64,000 nucleotides of DNA. Origin: an uncultured Pelagibacteraceae bacterium (GTDB taxonomy: Bacteria > Pseudomonadota > Alphaproteobacteria > Pelagibacterales > Pelagibacteraceae). Below, piece by piece: positions 46,564 through 56,714 of the stretch. Below the pieces are notes generated by a model. It was not told the DNA's origin. It did not search any database and saw only the letters and a program-made list of their open reading frames with translations. The DNA is taken from assembly GCA_902599335.1 (NCBI GenBank), contig CACKFA010000002.1, forward strand, positions 62,001 through 126,000. The letters run 5' to 3'. How positions within the stretch are numbered: position 1 is the stretch's first letter; each line of letters begins with the position of its first letter. Position numbers and translations under genes: made by a program.

Positions 46564-47709
46564 TAAATTTTTTGTTTCAGTCTTTATTAATTCAACTGCA
46601 GGCTGATCAAATGGGTTCAACTTTAAAGCTTTTCCAATCAAAATAGTTTCTAAGATAAAAAAACAAAATAATTCTCCAAGAGTCTTCTCGTCTCTTTTTT
46701 TAATTTCAAAACTTCGAAAAGGTAAATTTTTTTTAATGAAAACATTTTCTGTTGCTTTTTTTTGAGAATATAAAATTTTATCAATATTTTTATTTTTTAG
46801 ATAATTTCTTTTTGAAAAGATTTCTTTATTATTAATTTTTAATGAATTATTTTCTTTCACATAAAAAAAGGTAAAAAAATTATTTTTAAATCCATCTAAA
46901 TATAATTGCATGACACTGTGATTATCTTTTGGCATAGATGAAATAATTGGTAAAATACCCTTGTTATTCTTACCTAAGCTTTCTGCAACCAACTGCTGAT
47001 ACCAGTTAAAAAAATTATTTGATTGCTGATCATAATTTATAATTACAGAGTTAAATTTCTTAAGTTTAACTAATGATATTATTGCACCTGCATTGGAAAT
47101 TAATGAATTTAAAAAATTTTTATTTTTTATTAAATTGTTAAGCTGCCTAAATTTTTTTGAATTTAATCCCATCAATTCACTTGGCAACATTCCAACTTCA
47201 GACAATACTGAATATCTTCCTCCTATATAGTTGTTATGATGAATTACTTCTGCTCTTAACTTTTTTGCAACTAAACTTAGATAATTATCATTATTTTCAG
47301 TAATTAAAATATTTTGATCTTTTTTTTTAATTAAAATATTTGAATTAACAATTGTTTCAATCGTATTTCCAGATTTTGAGATAATCAAATTGGTCATTTT
47401 TTTTTTCTTAAAATTTTTGTTTGATGCGAGATTATCAACAAAAAAAAACTTTTTTTTTATTTTTTTTTTTAAAAAATCGTAAATAGCTTGAGAGCCAAGT
47501 ATAGATCCACCTATACCTATCAATCTAAATGTAGAATTATTTTTATATTTTTTTAAATTTTTTATATTAAAACTATCTTTATAATCTTTAGATAATGATA
47601 AAAGTACTTGGCTTTTTTCATTTAAAAAAAAATTTAAAATATTTTTTAATTTATTCTTTTTTTTTTTTAATCTGAAACCAGAAAGATAAATGTTATTAGT
47701 TATCTTCAT
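46555..47709 (-). CDS. pgi: glucose-6-phosphate isomerase, short form
   Basis: Interconverts glucose-6-P and fructose-6-P. Double-SIS-domain motifs are present in order: IGIGGSILGSQAIYDFL, IISKSGNTIETIVNS, GGRYSVLSEVGMLPSEL, FNWYQQLVAESLGKNNKG, MPKDNHSVMQLYLDG and NPFDQPAVELIKTET. Only 384 residues against about 550 for the E. coli enzyme: N-terminal and inter-motif segments are trimmed, but the catalytic core is complete. Very Lys/Asn-rich. Its start overlaps the end of the lipoprotein gene by 14 bases. Confidence 0.9.
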   Translation of the reverse strand: MKITNNIYLSGFRLKKKKNKLKNILNFFLNEKSQVLLSLSKDYKDSFNIKNLKKYKNNSTFRLIGIGGSILGSQAIYDFLKKKIKKKFFFVDNLASNKNFKKKKMTNLIISKSGNTIETIVNSNILIKKKDQNILITENNDNYLSLVAKKLRAEVIHHNNYIGGRYSVLSEVGMLPSELMGLNSKKFRQLNNLIKNKNFLNSLISNAGAIISLVKLKKFNSVIINYDQQSNNFFNWYQQLVAESLGKNNKGILPIISSMPKDNHSVMQLYLDGFKNNFFTFFYVKENNSLKINNKEIFSKRNYLKNKNIDKILYSQKKATENVFIKKNLPFRSFEIKKRDEKTLGELFCFFILETILIGKALKLNPFDQPAVELIKTETKNLLI

Positions 47710-48013
47710 TAATTTTTTCTAAAATTAATATCTCTAGTTTTTTATTAATTTTTTGATTTTTTGGAAAATTAATTTTTTCACTTATTATCAAGTTTTTAAT
47801 ATCATCCTCTTCTTCTTTATCAGAAATATTTTTAATCTTTGGTTTAGGTAAATCATTATAATTTGGTGGAAATGATAGAGATTTTTTTTTTTCAACTAAA
47901 AATTCATCTGTGCTATTTTTTCTTTCAGAGTCGAATGCTTGTTTTACTGAGCTACAGCCTAGTAGTGTTATCGAAATCAAAAAACTTAAAAACAAGATTT
48001 TTATTTTAGTCAT
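47696..48013 (-). CDS. small lipoprotein, DUF3035/BamF-like
   Basis: 105-residue protein with a lipoprotein signal (LFLSFLISITLLGCSS; lipid-modified Cys at about residue 20). The segment STDEFLVEKKKSLSFPPNYNDLPKP matches the DUF3035 pattern (DEF-V---PL--PP---LP-P) of BamF, an outer-membrane BAM-complex subunit described in Caulobacter. It sits directly downstream of lspA, the lipoprotein signal peptidase, the usual alphaproteobacterial place for this family. The rest is Lys-rich and unconserved. The BamF role is inferred. Confidence 0.7.
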   Translation of the reverse strand: MTKIKILFLSFLISITLLGCSSVKQAFDSERKNSTDEFLVEKKKSLSFPPNYNDLPKPKIKNISDKEEEDDIKNLIISEKINFPKNQKINKKLEILILEKINEDN

Positions 48014-48500
48014 ATTTTTTCTTATTTGTTAATATTTCAAAAAATATCATAATTATTACTCCAATAGAAATAAAAATGTCTGAAATATTAAAAATAAACC
48101 AATGATATCCGTTGATATGAACATCAATAAAATCTGGAACAGCCTTATATAATATTCGATCATATAGATTTCCTAAAGCTCCACTAAAAATCATTAATAG
48201 AGCATATTTCGCAATACCCTTACTTTTGAAAATTAAATATAAAATAACTAAAACAATTAATGAAATTAAAATTGTTAATAAATTATATAAACTATTTTGA
48301 TCAAAAGAAAAAAGACCAAATGCTATTCCTTTATTCCAAACCAGCTGGATATTGAGAAACTTAGAAGAATATAATTCATCAGATAAGCTATTTTGATTAA
48401 AATTGATTACTATAGATTTTGAAATTCTGTCTAAAAAAAAAATTATAAATACAATTAACGTATTTATAAATAAACTTCCCCTTATAAATTTAAATTTCAT
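48006..48500 (-). CDS. lspA: lipoprotein signal peptidase (signal peptidase II)
   Basis: Membrane aspartic protease that cleaves prolipoproteins. Four hydrophobic helices in 164 residues. Conserved blocks: VWNKGIAFGLFS, GALGNLYDRI (first catalytic Asp nearby) and DFIDVHINGYHWFIFNISDIFIS (second Asp). ileS overlaps its start as ATGA, the classic ileS-lspA order. The lipoprotein gene after it overlaps by 8 bases. Confidence 0.96.
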   Translation of the reverse strand: MKFKFIRGSLFINTLIVFIIFFLDRISKSIVINFNQNSLSDELYSSKFLNIQLVWNKGIAFGLFSFDQNSLYNLLTILISLIVLVILYLIFKSKGIAKYALLMIFSGALGNLYDRILYKAVPDFIDVHINGYHWFIFNISDIFISIGVIIMIFFEILTNKKKYD

Positions 48501-51229
48501 TGATTATGTTTTGGGCAAGTTTCTCTTTGACATGGTTTTTCATTAATTTTCCAACACAAAGAACATTTTGAACCCTTTGCTTTGTTGGTAAATGCTACCA
48601 CTTCTTCTTTATTAACATAAACTAAATCAGCTTTTGAGGTAATGCAAAGTTCTGAAAAATCTATGTTTTTTGTTGAATCTTTTAAATTTTCATTAACTTC
48701 AATTTTTAATTCTGCCTCTAAACTCGAACCAATTTCTTTACTAGCTCTTTTTTCCTCAATACTAATATTGCAAATATCCCTTATCTTTATCAATTGCTTC
48801 CATTTTTCATTTAATCTTTGATTATTAAATTTTTCAGGAAATTCTATAAATTTTTCCAGATGTATACTTTTTTTATTACTAAACAATAATCTGTAAATTT
48901 CTTCAGTGGTGAAAGACAAAATAGGAGCAAACCATTTCATAAGAGAGTTCAGAATTATATTTAGTAAAATTATTGTTGCTTTTCTTTTTTCGGCACCTTG
49001 AGGATCGCAGTATAGGCAATCTTTTCTTATATCAAAATAAAAAGCTGAAAGATCTACCGTACAAAAATTTAATAATTCTTTATACAAGTTATGAAAATCA
49101 TAATTATTAAAATATTTTTTAAAATTTAAATTAAGAGAATATAATTTGTGAAGCATAAGCTGCTCAAGTTCAGGCAGTTGTTTAATGTTCAAACTTTCTA
49201 AATCAATAACCTCAAAATTATCATTTATATTTCCCAATAAATATCTAAATGTATTTCTTATTTTTCTATAAGACTCAGCGTGTTGATCTAAAATAGAATA
49301 ATCTATTCTTAGATCTTCTGCGTAATTAGAAGAAGCTACCCAAATTCTTAAAATATCAGCACCATATTTCTTCAGAATATCCTCAGGGGCAATTACATTT
49401 CCTAATGATTTAGACATCTTTAAACCCTTACCATCCACAACAAAACCATGAGATAAAATTGACTCGAATGGAGCTCTACCTCTTGTTCCACAAGACTCTA
49501 ATAAAGATGAATGAAACCAGCCTCTATGCTGATCAGATCCTTCTAAATACATTGAGGCTGGCCATTTCAAGTCATCTCTTTTTTCCAACACGAATGAATG
49601 AGTAGAACCACTATCAAACCAAACTTCAACGATATCACTTAATTTTTCATAATCTTGAGCTTTGTACTTGTTGCCTAAAAATCTTTGTGGATCGTCTGAA
49701 AACCAACAATCGGATCCTTCGTTTTCATAAATTAAAGCAATATTTTCTATAACTTCATCATCAACTAAAATTTCACTCGTTTTCCTATTCACAAAAATTG
49801 GAAGAGGAACCCCCCAAACTCTTTGTCTTGATACACACCAGTCAGGTCTTGTTTCAATCATTGATTTTAATCTTTCTTTTCCTTTGCTTGGGTAAAAAGT
49901 TGTTTCATCAATAGCCTTTAATGCTTTATCTCTTAATTTATGACTTTCCATAGAAATAAACCATTGAGGTGTGGCTCTATGTACAAGTGGTGCCTTTGAT
50001 CTCCATGAATGTGGATAAGAATGAACTAGCTCACCATTGAATAGTAAATTTTCTTGTTCTTTTAGTTTTTCAATTACAACAGGATTTGCTTTGAAAATAT
50101 GTGTCCCTTCAAACAATTTTACATTATTTGTATATTTTCCATCCCCATCTACAGTTTCAATAGCTTTGATTCCATTATTTAAACATAAATTAAAATCATC
50201 AGGTCCATGACTTGGTGCGCAGTGAACTATTCCAGTTCCTTGTTCTGTTGTTACAAATCTTGCTTCAAGCATTGGGATATCATGATCATAACCGAGATTT
50301 AAAAAAGGGTGACTACAAATAGTGTTATTAAATTCTTTTCCGCTAAAGGTATGGATTTTTTTATAATTAATTAATTGACACTCTTTAACAACCGATTCTA
50401 GTAGAGCATCTGCAATAACGATTTTTCTATTTTTAAAGTCACCTTCATCATTTATCTCTAATATTATATAATCAAGAGACTCGTTATATGCTAAAGCCTT
50501 ATTGGCTGGTATTGTCCACGGAGTTGTTGTCCAAATAACTATTTCACTTCCAACTAAATCTTTTAAATTGGATGATTTAACTTTGAACGAAGTGTATATT
50601 GTATCTGATTTATGATCTTGATATTCTACCTCAGCATCTGCAAGCGCAGTTTTTTCAACTGTTGACCATAACACAGGTTTAAAACCTTTATATAAGCTTC
50701 CTTCTTTTAAAAATTTACCAAGCTCCCTAACTATTTGAGCTTCTGCATTAAAACTCATTGTTGAGTAATAATTTTCCCAATCCCCTACAACACCTAATCT
50801 TTTAAATTGACTTTTGTGAATTTCAATCCACTTCTCAGCAAATGCTCTACATTCTTTTCTAAACTCAACTATTGGAACTTCGTTTTTATTTTTTTTATTT
50901 TTTTTATACTCTTCTTCAATTTTCCATTCAATTGGTAAACCATGACAATCCCAGCCTGGAACATAAATAGAGTCTTTTCCATCCATTTGATGAAATTTTA
51001 CAATTATATCTTTAAGAATTTTATTTAGAGCTGTACCCATGTGAATATTTCCGTTTGCATAAGGAGGGCCATCATGTAAGACAAATTTTTCTCTTCCTTT
51101 ACTTTGATTTCTTAATTCATCGTAAAGATTTATTTTTTTCCAATATTCGAGAATCTCTGGCTCTCTAGTAGGCAGGTTAGCTTTCATGGAAAAAGCTGTT
51201 TTTGGAAGATTTATTTGTGATTTAGTCAT
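48497..51229 (-). CDS. ileS: isoleucyl-tRNA synthetase
   Basis: Charges tRNA-Ile. 910 residues, the bacterial type. The HIGH motif is PPYANGNIHMGTALNKIL, the editing domain contains WTTTPWTIPANKALAY, and the KMSKS motif is GLKMSKSLGNVIAPED. The C-terminal zinc knuckle is C-SLC-WKINEKPC-QRETC-PKH, present in full. Coupled by ATGA overlaps to ribF upstream and lspA downstream, so ribF-ileS-lspA form one operon. Confidence 0.98.
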   Translation of the reverse strand: MTKSQINLPKTAFSMKANLPTREPEILEYWKKINLYDELRNQSKGREKFVLHDGPPYANGNIHMGTALNKILKDIIVKFHQMDGKDSIYVPGWDCHGLPIEWKIEEEYKKNKKNKNEVPIVEFRKECRAFAEKWIEIHKSQFKRLGVVGDWENYYSTMSFNAEAQIVRELGKFLKEGSLYKGFKPVLWSTVEKTALADAEVEYQDHKSDTIYTSFKVKSSNLKDLVGSEIVIWTTTPWTIPANKALAYNESLDYIILEINDEGDFKNRKIVIADALLESVVKECQLINYKKIHTFSGKEFNNTICSHPFLNLGYDHDIPMLEARFVTTEQGTGIVHCAPSHGPDDFNLCLNNGIKAIETVDGDGKYTNNVKLFEGTHIFKANPVVIEKLKEQENLLFNGELVHSYPHSWRSKAPLVHRATPQWFISMESHKLRDKALKAIDETTFYPSKGKERLKSMIETRPDWCVSRQRVWGVPLPIFVNRKTSEILVDDEVIENIALIYENEGSDCWFSDDPQRFLGNKYKAQDYEKLSDIVEVWFDSGSTHSFVLEKRDDLKWPASMYLEGSDQHRGWFHSSLLESCGTRGRAPFESILSHGFVVDGKGLKMSKSLGNVIAPEDILKKYGADILRIWVASSNYAEDLRIDYSILDQHAESYRKIRNTFRYLLGNINDNFEVIDLESLNIKQLPELEQLMLHKLYSLNLNFKKYFNNYDFHNLYKELLNFCTVDLSAFYFDIRKDCLYCDPQGAEKRKATIILLNIILNSLMKWFAPILSFTTEEIYRLLFSNKKSIHLEKFIEFPEKFNNQRLNEKWKQLIKIRDICNISIEEKRASKEIGSSLEAELKIEVNENLKDSTKNIDFSELCITSKADLVYVNKEEVVAFTNKAKGSKCSLCWKINEKPCQRETCPKHNQ

Positions 51230-52149
51230 TTAGTCTTTTTTGCAATATTTAAATCTTTTTTAATTTGAACTCTTAATTGATTAACATTTTTAAATTTTTT
51301 TTCTTTTCTTATAAACTTTAAAAACTCTACTGATAAAAGCTTATTGTAAAGATTTCCAGAAAAATTAAATAAATGAACTTCTAGTAATATTTTTTTTTGA
51401 TTAAATGTTGGCCTATATCCTAGATTAGCAATTCCTTTAAGATATTTATTGTTATTTTTCCTCAAAACCTTGACAGCATAGACTCCTGGTTTTGCTAGGA
51501 CGTAATCTTTAATATCTATATTACACGTTGGAAAGCCAATTTTTTTTCCAACTTGTCTTCCCTTTTTGACAATTCCTTGTATCGTCCAATTTCTGTTTAA
51601 AAACTTATTGGCCTTAGCTAAAAAACCTTTTTCTAAAAAATTTCTAATTAAAGATGAGGAAACTATCTTTTTATTTTTAATTAATGGATCTGGTTTTATA
51701 ACTCTGTAATTAAACAATTTCTCATGTTTTTTTAATAAATTAACGTTTCCCTCTCTTTTATTTCCAAATCTAAAATTGTTACTCACAAAAATAAATTTAG
51801 AGTTTAATTTTTTATTTAAAATTTGAATTATAAAATCTAAAGCTTTAGTTTTTGAAAATTTTTTATCAAATTTTTTTGTAATAACAAAATCTACTTTTAA
51901 ATTGCTAAGTAACTTTATTTTTTGATCAATATTAGAAAGTCGAAAATTTTTTAATTTTTTATTAAAAAACATTTTTGGCATTGGATCAAAATTTACAACA
52001 CCAATCTTTAAATTATATTTTTTCTTATATAATCGTGCTAATTGAAATAATTTTTGATGTCCCAAGTGTAAACCATCAAAATTACCTATTAAAATAATTG
52101 ATCCTCTGTGTAATTTTTTAATATTAAAATTTTTATAATGTTTTACCAT
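51226..52149 (-). CDS. ribF: bifunctional riboflavin kinase / FAD synthetase
   Basis: Makes FMN and FAD from riboflavin. The N-terminal adenylyltransferase motif is ILIGNFDGLHLGHQKLF. The C-terminal riboflavin kinase domain has GRQVGKKIGFPTCNIDIKDY with GVYAVKV and RPTFN. 307 residues, normal. The cofactors feed the several flavoproteins in this window (CrtI, monooxygenases). It overlaps the HAD gene upstream by 7 bases. Confidence 0.96.
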   Translation of the reverse strand: MVKHYKNFNIKKLHRGSIILIGNFDGLHLGHQKLFQLARLYKKKYNLKIGVVNFDPMPKMFFNKKLKNFRLSNIDQKIKLLSNLKVDFVITKKFDKKFSKTKALDFIIQILNKKLNSKFIFVSNNFRFGNKREGNVNLLKKHEKLFNYRVIKPDPLIKNKKIVSSSLIRNFLEKGFLAKANKFLNRNWTIQGIVKKGRQVGKKIGFPTCNIDIKDYVLAKPGVYAVKVLRKNNNKYLKGIANLGYRPTFNQKKILLEVHLFNFSGNLYNKLLSVEFLKFIRKEKKFKNVNQLRVQIKKDLNIAKKTK

Positions 52150-52961
52150 TTTAAATCTGATTGAATAAAATTAACTATAGCCTCATACTCTTTTGAAACG
52201 TCTTGGATACCATTATTTTTTATTTCATTTCTATGTATTCCGTTACTAATTAATAAAGAATCATAATTTAAAAGATTTGCACCTCTGATGTCAGTATTAA
52301 AATTATCACCAATTGCTAAAATTTTTTTATTTTTATTATCAATTGACTGATTATAAACCTCTGGATATGGTTTTCCAAAATATATTACTTCTCCACCCAT
52401 TTTTTCAAAAACCATTGCGACCGAACCTGCGCACAACTCTCTAACTTCACCACGATCAACAATTAAATCTGGATTTGTACAAATCATTTTTTTGGTAATA
52501 TGGTTATGAAGTAAATCTTTATAAAATTCTAAATCCTTATCATGATCATCAAATAACCCAGTGCACAATAAATATTCACTATCATTAATATCTTCACACT
52601 TATTTTTCTCAAATAAATAAAATAAATCAAAATCTCTAGGTGGACCTATGTGATAAAACTTTTTAGATAAATAAGATTTTTTCAAATAATTCAATGCTGC
52701 TTCTCCTGAGGTAAATACGTGATCCCTGAGTGCTTTGCTCATGCCCATCTTTTCTAAAAAATTTTGAACAGTTTTATTTGGTCTTGGGGCATTTGTTAAA
52801 AGTACTAGCATTTTCTTTTTTTTTAAAAGTTCATTTAAAACAGCTATTGCTTTTTCATGAAGATTAACCCCATTATGAACAACTCCCCATAAGTCTATAT
52901 AAAAAAGGTCATAGTTATCAGCAATTGATTGTAAGCCATTTGAATCTAAATTTTTGGTCAT
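52143..52961 (-). CDS. HAD-IIA family sugar/nucleotide phosphatase (TIGR01459-like)
   Basis: 272-residue HAD hydrolase with a C2-type cap. Motif I is FYIDLWGVVHNGVNL, motif II LVLLTNAPRPNKTV, the Lys region is VIYFGKPYPEVY, and the acidic motif is ILAIGDNFNTDIRGANL. Related alphaproteobacterial proteins occur beside ribF and ileS and have no assigned substrate. First gene of the ribF-ileS-lspA transcript. The 132-base region to groES is divergent. Confidence 0.88.
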   Translation of the reverse strand: MTKNLDSNGLQSIADNYDLFYIDLWGVVHNGVNLHEKAIAVLNELLKKKKMLVLLTNAPRPNKTVQNFLEKMGMSKALRDHVFTSGEAALNYLKKSYLSKKFYHIGPPRDFDLFYLFEKNKCEDINDSEYLLCTGLFDDHDKDLEFYKDLLHNHITKKMICTNPDLIVDRGEVRELCAGSVAMVFEKMGGEVIYFGKPYPEVYNQSIDNKNKKILAIGDNFNTDIRGANLLNYDSLLISNGIHRNEIKNNGIQDVSKEYEAIVNFIQSDLKW

Positions 52962-53028
52962 ATTTTAAGGTATAAACCATAAAATCCCGAATTTACTAGC
53001 ATTATTAATATCCTTAAGCCTTTCTGAT

Positions 53029-53056
53029 CTTGAAATAGGCGGTGAAATATCTATAT
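53029..53056 (+). promoter_or_regulatory. heat-shock (RpoH-type) promoter of groESL
   Basis: CTTGAAA begins at 53029, then a 17-base spacer after CTTG, then TCTATAT (53050-53056). This matches the alphaproteobacterial RpoH consensus CTTG-N17/18-CYTATNT except for one base. The inferred start of transcription is about 30 bases before the groES ATG. I saw no HrcA operator (CIRCE, TTAGCACTC and its inverted copy) in the 132-base gap, so sigma-32-type control alone is suggested. Confidence 0.75.
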
Positions 53057-53093
53057 GAGGCTCATATTTATAAAGATTTATAAAGGAGAATTT

Positions 53094-53384
53094 ATGAAGT
53101 TTAAACCGTTACATGACAGAGTTTTAATCGAAGTATTAGACGGCAGTGAAAAAACTGCTGGAGGAATAATTATTCCTGACACAGCTCAAGAAAAACCTCA
53201 AGAAGGTAAAGTGGTTGCTGTAGGTGGTGGAGCAAAAACAGAAGATGGAAAGATAATTCCAATGGATGTTAAAGTTGGTGATAAAGTTTTATTTGGCAAA
53301 TGGTCAGGAACTGAAGTCAAAATTAATGGTAAAGAGTACAGCATAATGAAAGAGTCAGACATTATGGGTATTTCTGGTAAGTAA
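53094..53384 (+). CDS. groES: co-chaperonin GroES
   Basis: 10-kDa lid of the GroEL chamber. [16 protein letters not shown] at the start, the mobile-loop region [12 protein letters not shown] and [25 protein letters not shown] are typical. I chose the ATG at 53094 (96 residues) because it follows an AAGGAG ribosome binding site at 53083-53088 and gives the standard N-terminus; an upstream start at 53055 overlaps the promoter. groEL follows after 22 bases. Confidence 0.98.
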   Translation: MKFKPLHDRVLIEVLDGSEKTAGGIIIPDTAQEKPQEGKVVAVGGGAKTEDGKIIPMDVKVGDKVLFGKWSGTEVKINGKEYSIMKESDIMGISGK

Positions 53385-53394
53385 TTTAATTTAA

Positions 53395-55068
<1,674 letters not shown>

Positions 55069-55094
55069 TCCCCATTAATCTCGAACAAAAATTC

Positions 55095-55126
55095 AAAAAG
55101 GGCAGTTTCTACTGCCCTTTTTTTTT
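55095..55126 (+). terminator. Rho-independent terminator of groESL
   Basis: GGGCAGT (55100-55106), loop TTCT, ACTGCCC (55111-55117), followed by nine T. The A-run before the stem extends it by pairing with the T-run. It lies 27 bases after the groEL stop. One of only two convincing intrinsic terminators in the window. Confidence 0.95.
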
Positions 55127-55187
55127 ATCTATACAAAAATCGTTAGTGATGAAGGAATTTTCAAAATGTAAAGTAAATTAAGTATTA

Positions 55188-55328
55188 TTACAGTTCTTTA
55201 GCAGGATCTAAACATTCAAGTACTGTTCCAGTACATGGTTGCGGTTGCTCCCACATCTTTTCTATTAAATCTTCTTCATTAAAATCAGATGATTTGGAGT
55301 TTTCATCTGTATAGGTACCATCAAACAC
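55188..55328 (-). pseudogene. out-of-frame C-terminal tail of the serine hydrolase (46 codons)
   Basis: Just past the stop of the serine hydrolase, the +1 frame stays open for 46 codons and reads like protein: VFDGTYTDENSKSSDF, then NEEDLIEKMWEQPQPCTGTV, then LECLDPAKEL and TAA. It has no start codon of its own and joins the hydrolase frame at GGGTGTTTGA. Removing one G from the GGG run would fuse the frames (LALVFDGTY). It is therefore best read as a displaced C-terminal tail, by mutation, sequencing error or frameshifting. Acidic with two Cys; no known domain. Confidence 0.6.
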
Positions 55329-56499
55329 CCAAAGCAAGATATACTAAACTGTAATAGTCGTAGTGTCTGTCGGTTGAATGAATGGTAATTATTTTGTTAT
55401 TGTCAAAATCAATCACTACTTGTTGGCCAGCAAACCCGTCCATCATTAAAATAGGTCTGTCCTCTAAACCAATAGCATCCCATAGAAACTGACCACCATA
55501 AGTTTGTGCAGCTTTATGATTACCATCATTACTTCTGTACTCATCTTTTTGTCTATCAACTCTATTTTCATACATTGTTTTTAAATACTTACCAACGCAA
55601 GTATCATTCTTCCAATGATTCATAATCATGTTAGCAATTCTTACATAATCGTATCTGTCAGCATAGAAAGAATATCTTCCGTATTCACCAGATTTTCTAT
55701 TACCAGTTTTATCTTTTCTTAAAGTTTTATGAAAATAAACTCTTTTTGCAACTTTAGCGTCTTCTACAAATATCTTATGTAATAACTTATTCCAGTCGTC
55801 ACCAGTTTTGTAAATAACATAGTTCATAATAACATTGGTTGTCATGGCACTATAGTTGAAATACTTACCAGGTTCTAAACCATCAACACCTTTAAAGTAT
55901 CTTTTCATAGCAGTCTTGATCGGTATAGTATTAACACTTTGTTTATTTTTCGTTATTTTACTATCCCAAATACCAATTCTATCACCAATTATTTCGTCAT
56001 CACCTGCTTGCATGTTAAGTAAATGAATTAACTTTTGATTTTCATATAAGGTTCCTTCAACAGTTGGATAATCTATTCTATCAAAAACTGTATGATTAAT
56101 ATAACCACCACACATGGCATAACCAGTTACAAGACTTACTAAACTTTTGCCTACAGAATGTGAAGGATATGGTCCCCAATATTTACTTTTTCTATTGTGA
56201 TCAACTAAAATTTTATTGTTTTCAAATAAGATGTAAGAAACTAAACCAGTTTTTTTATCTTTAAGTTGTTCTTCAACTAATTTAGATAAATCTTTAGTTT
56301 GTATTCTTCCGATACTATTTCTGTAATTAACGAAGATGGTAGTTTGTAAATCAAACTCAAACTCATACGTATCATTTTCTTTATCACCGATTTTATATGC
56401 ATGATTTTTATTATACGCATATTTTTCATTAGCATGATGAGCAAACGTTACGCTGATCATTATAAAGAAAGAAAAGATAAAATAAATAATTCTATTCAT
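55321..56499 (-). CDS. exported serine hydrolase, beta-lactamase/penicillin-binding-protein-like
   Basis: 392 residues with a signal peptide (residues 1-20, FIFSFFIMISVTFA). The catalytic SxxK is SVGK at residues 115-118 in PSHSVGKSLVSLVTGYA, and the second motif is YSA at 216-218 in GKYFNYSAMTTNVIM. The third-motif region is GFAGQQVVIDFDNNKIITIHST. This is the class C beta-lactamase/esterase fold used by lactamases, esterases and 6-aminohexanoate-dimer hydrolases; the substrate is unknown. The annotated stop is probably premature, since a 46-codon tail continues in another frame. Higher Cys/Tyr/His content than its neighbours. Confidence 0.82.
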   Translation of the reverse strand: MNRIIYFIFSFFIMISVTFAHHANEKYAYNKNHAYKIGDKENDTYEFEFDLQTTIFVNYRNSIGRIQTKDLSKLVEEQLKDKKTGLVSYILFENNKILVDHNRKSKYWGPYPSHSVGKSLVSLVTGYAMCGGYINHTVFDRIDYPTVEGTLYENQKLIHLLNMQAGDDEIIGDRIGIWDSKITKNKQSVNTIPIKTAMKRYFKGVDGLEPGKYFNYSAMTTNVIMNYVIYKTGDDWNKLLHKIFVEDAKVAKRVYFHKTLRKDKTGNRKSGEYGRYSFYADRYDYVRIANMIMNHWKNDTCVGKYLKTMYENRVDRQKDEYRSNDGNHKAAQTYGGQFLWDAIGLEDRPILMMDGFAGQQVVIDFDNNKIITIHSTDRHYDYYSLVYLALGV

Positions 56500-56527
56500 T
56501 CAAATGTTGTATTTGAAAATTTAACTC

Positions 56528-56669
56528 AACTCTTAAATGAAGTCACCTTTCTGTTTGGGGCAATTCTACTGTGAAGTTTGAACTGAAGAAGTTAAATAAG
56601 TCAGTATTGGCGCAATTTATAGAAAATGTAATACGGTTCCCCAACCAGAACACTCATCGTATAAGAGTT
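56528..56669 (+). ncRNA. candidate structured RNA (rod-like fold, 6S-like in shape only)
   Basis: In the 213-base gap between two minus-strand genes three stems nest in order: AACTCTTA (56528-56535) with TAAGAGTT (56662-56669), ATGA with TCAT, and TCTGTTTGGGG (56550-56560) with CCCCAACCAGA (56639-56649), 10 of 11 pairs. An inner hairpin ACTGA/TCAGT lies in the 78-base loop. A strong intrinsic terminator starts ten bases later in the plus direction, which is why I favour this strand. No reading frame of note. A minus-strand leader of the serine hydrolase is the alternative. I do not recognise a known family with confidence. Confidence 0.5.
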
Positions 56670-56678
56670 AAAAAAATT

Positions 56679-56714
56679 AAAAACCCTCAGAAAAAAATTT
56701 CTGGGGGTTTTTTT
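56679..56714. terminator. bidirectional Rho-independent terminator
   Basis: AACCCTCAGAAA (56682-56693), loop AAAA, TTTCTGGGGGTT (56698-56709): a 12-pair stem with one G-T wobble. A T-run follows at 56708-56714 on the plus strand, and T-runs also follow on the minus strand (complement of 56671-56681). On the minus strand it begins at the stop codon of the 56713-57309 gene, which it probably ends; on the plus strand it could end the structured RNA. Confidence 0.88.

Noticed and set aside
42716-47709. long A-rich and Lys-rich runs in lpxK, pgi and nearby genes considered as low-complexity or phase-variable tracts
   Set aside because: They stay in frame inside conserved domains and match the AT bias of the genome; no repeat unit typical of phase variation was seen.
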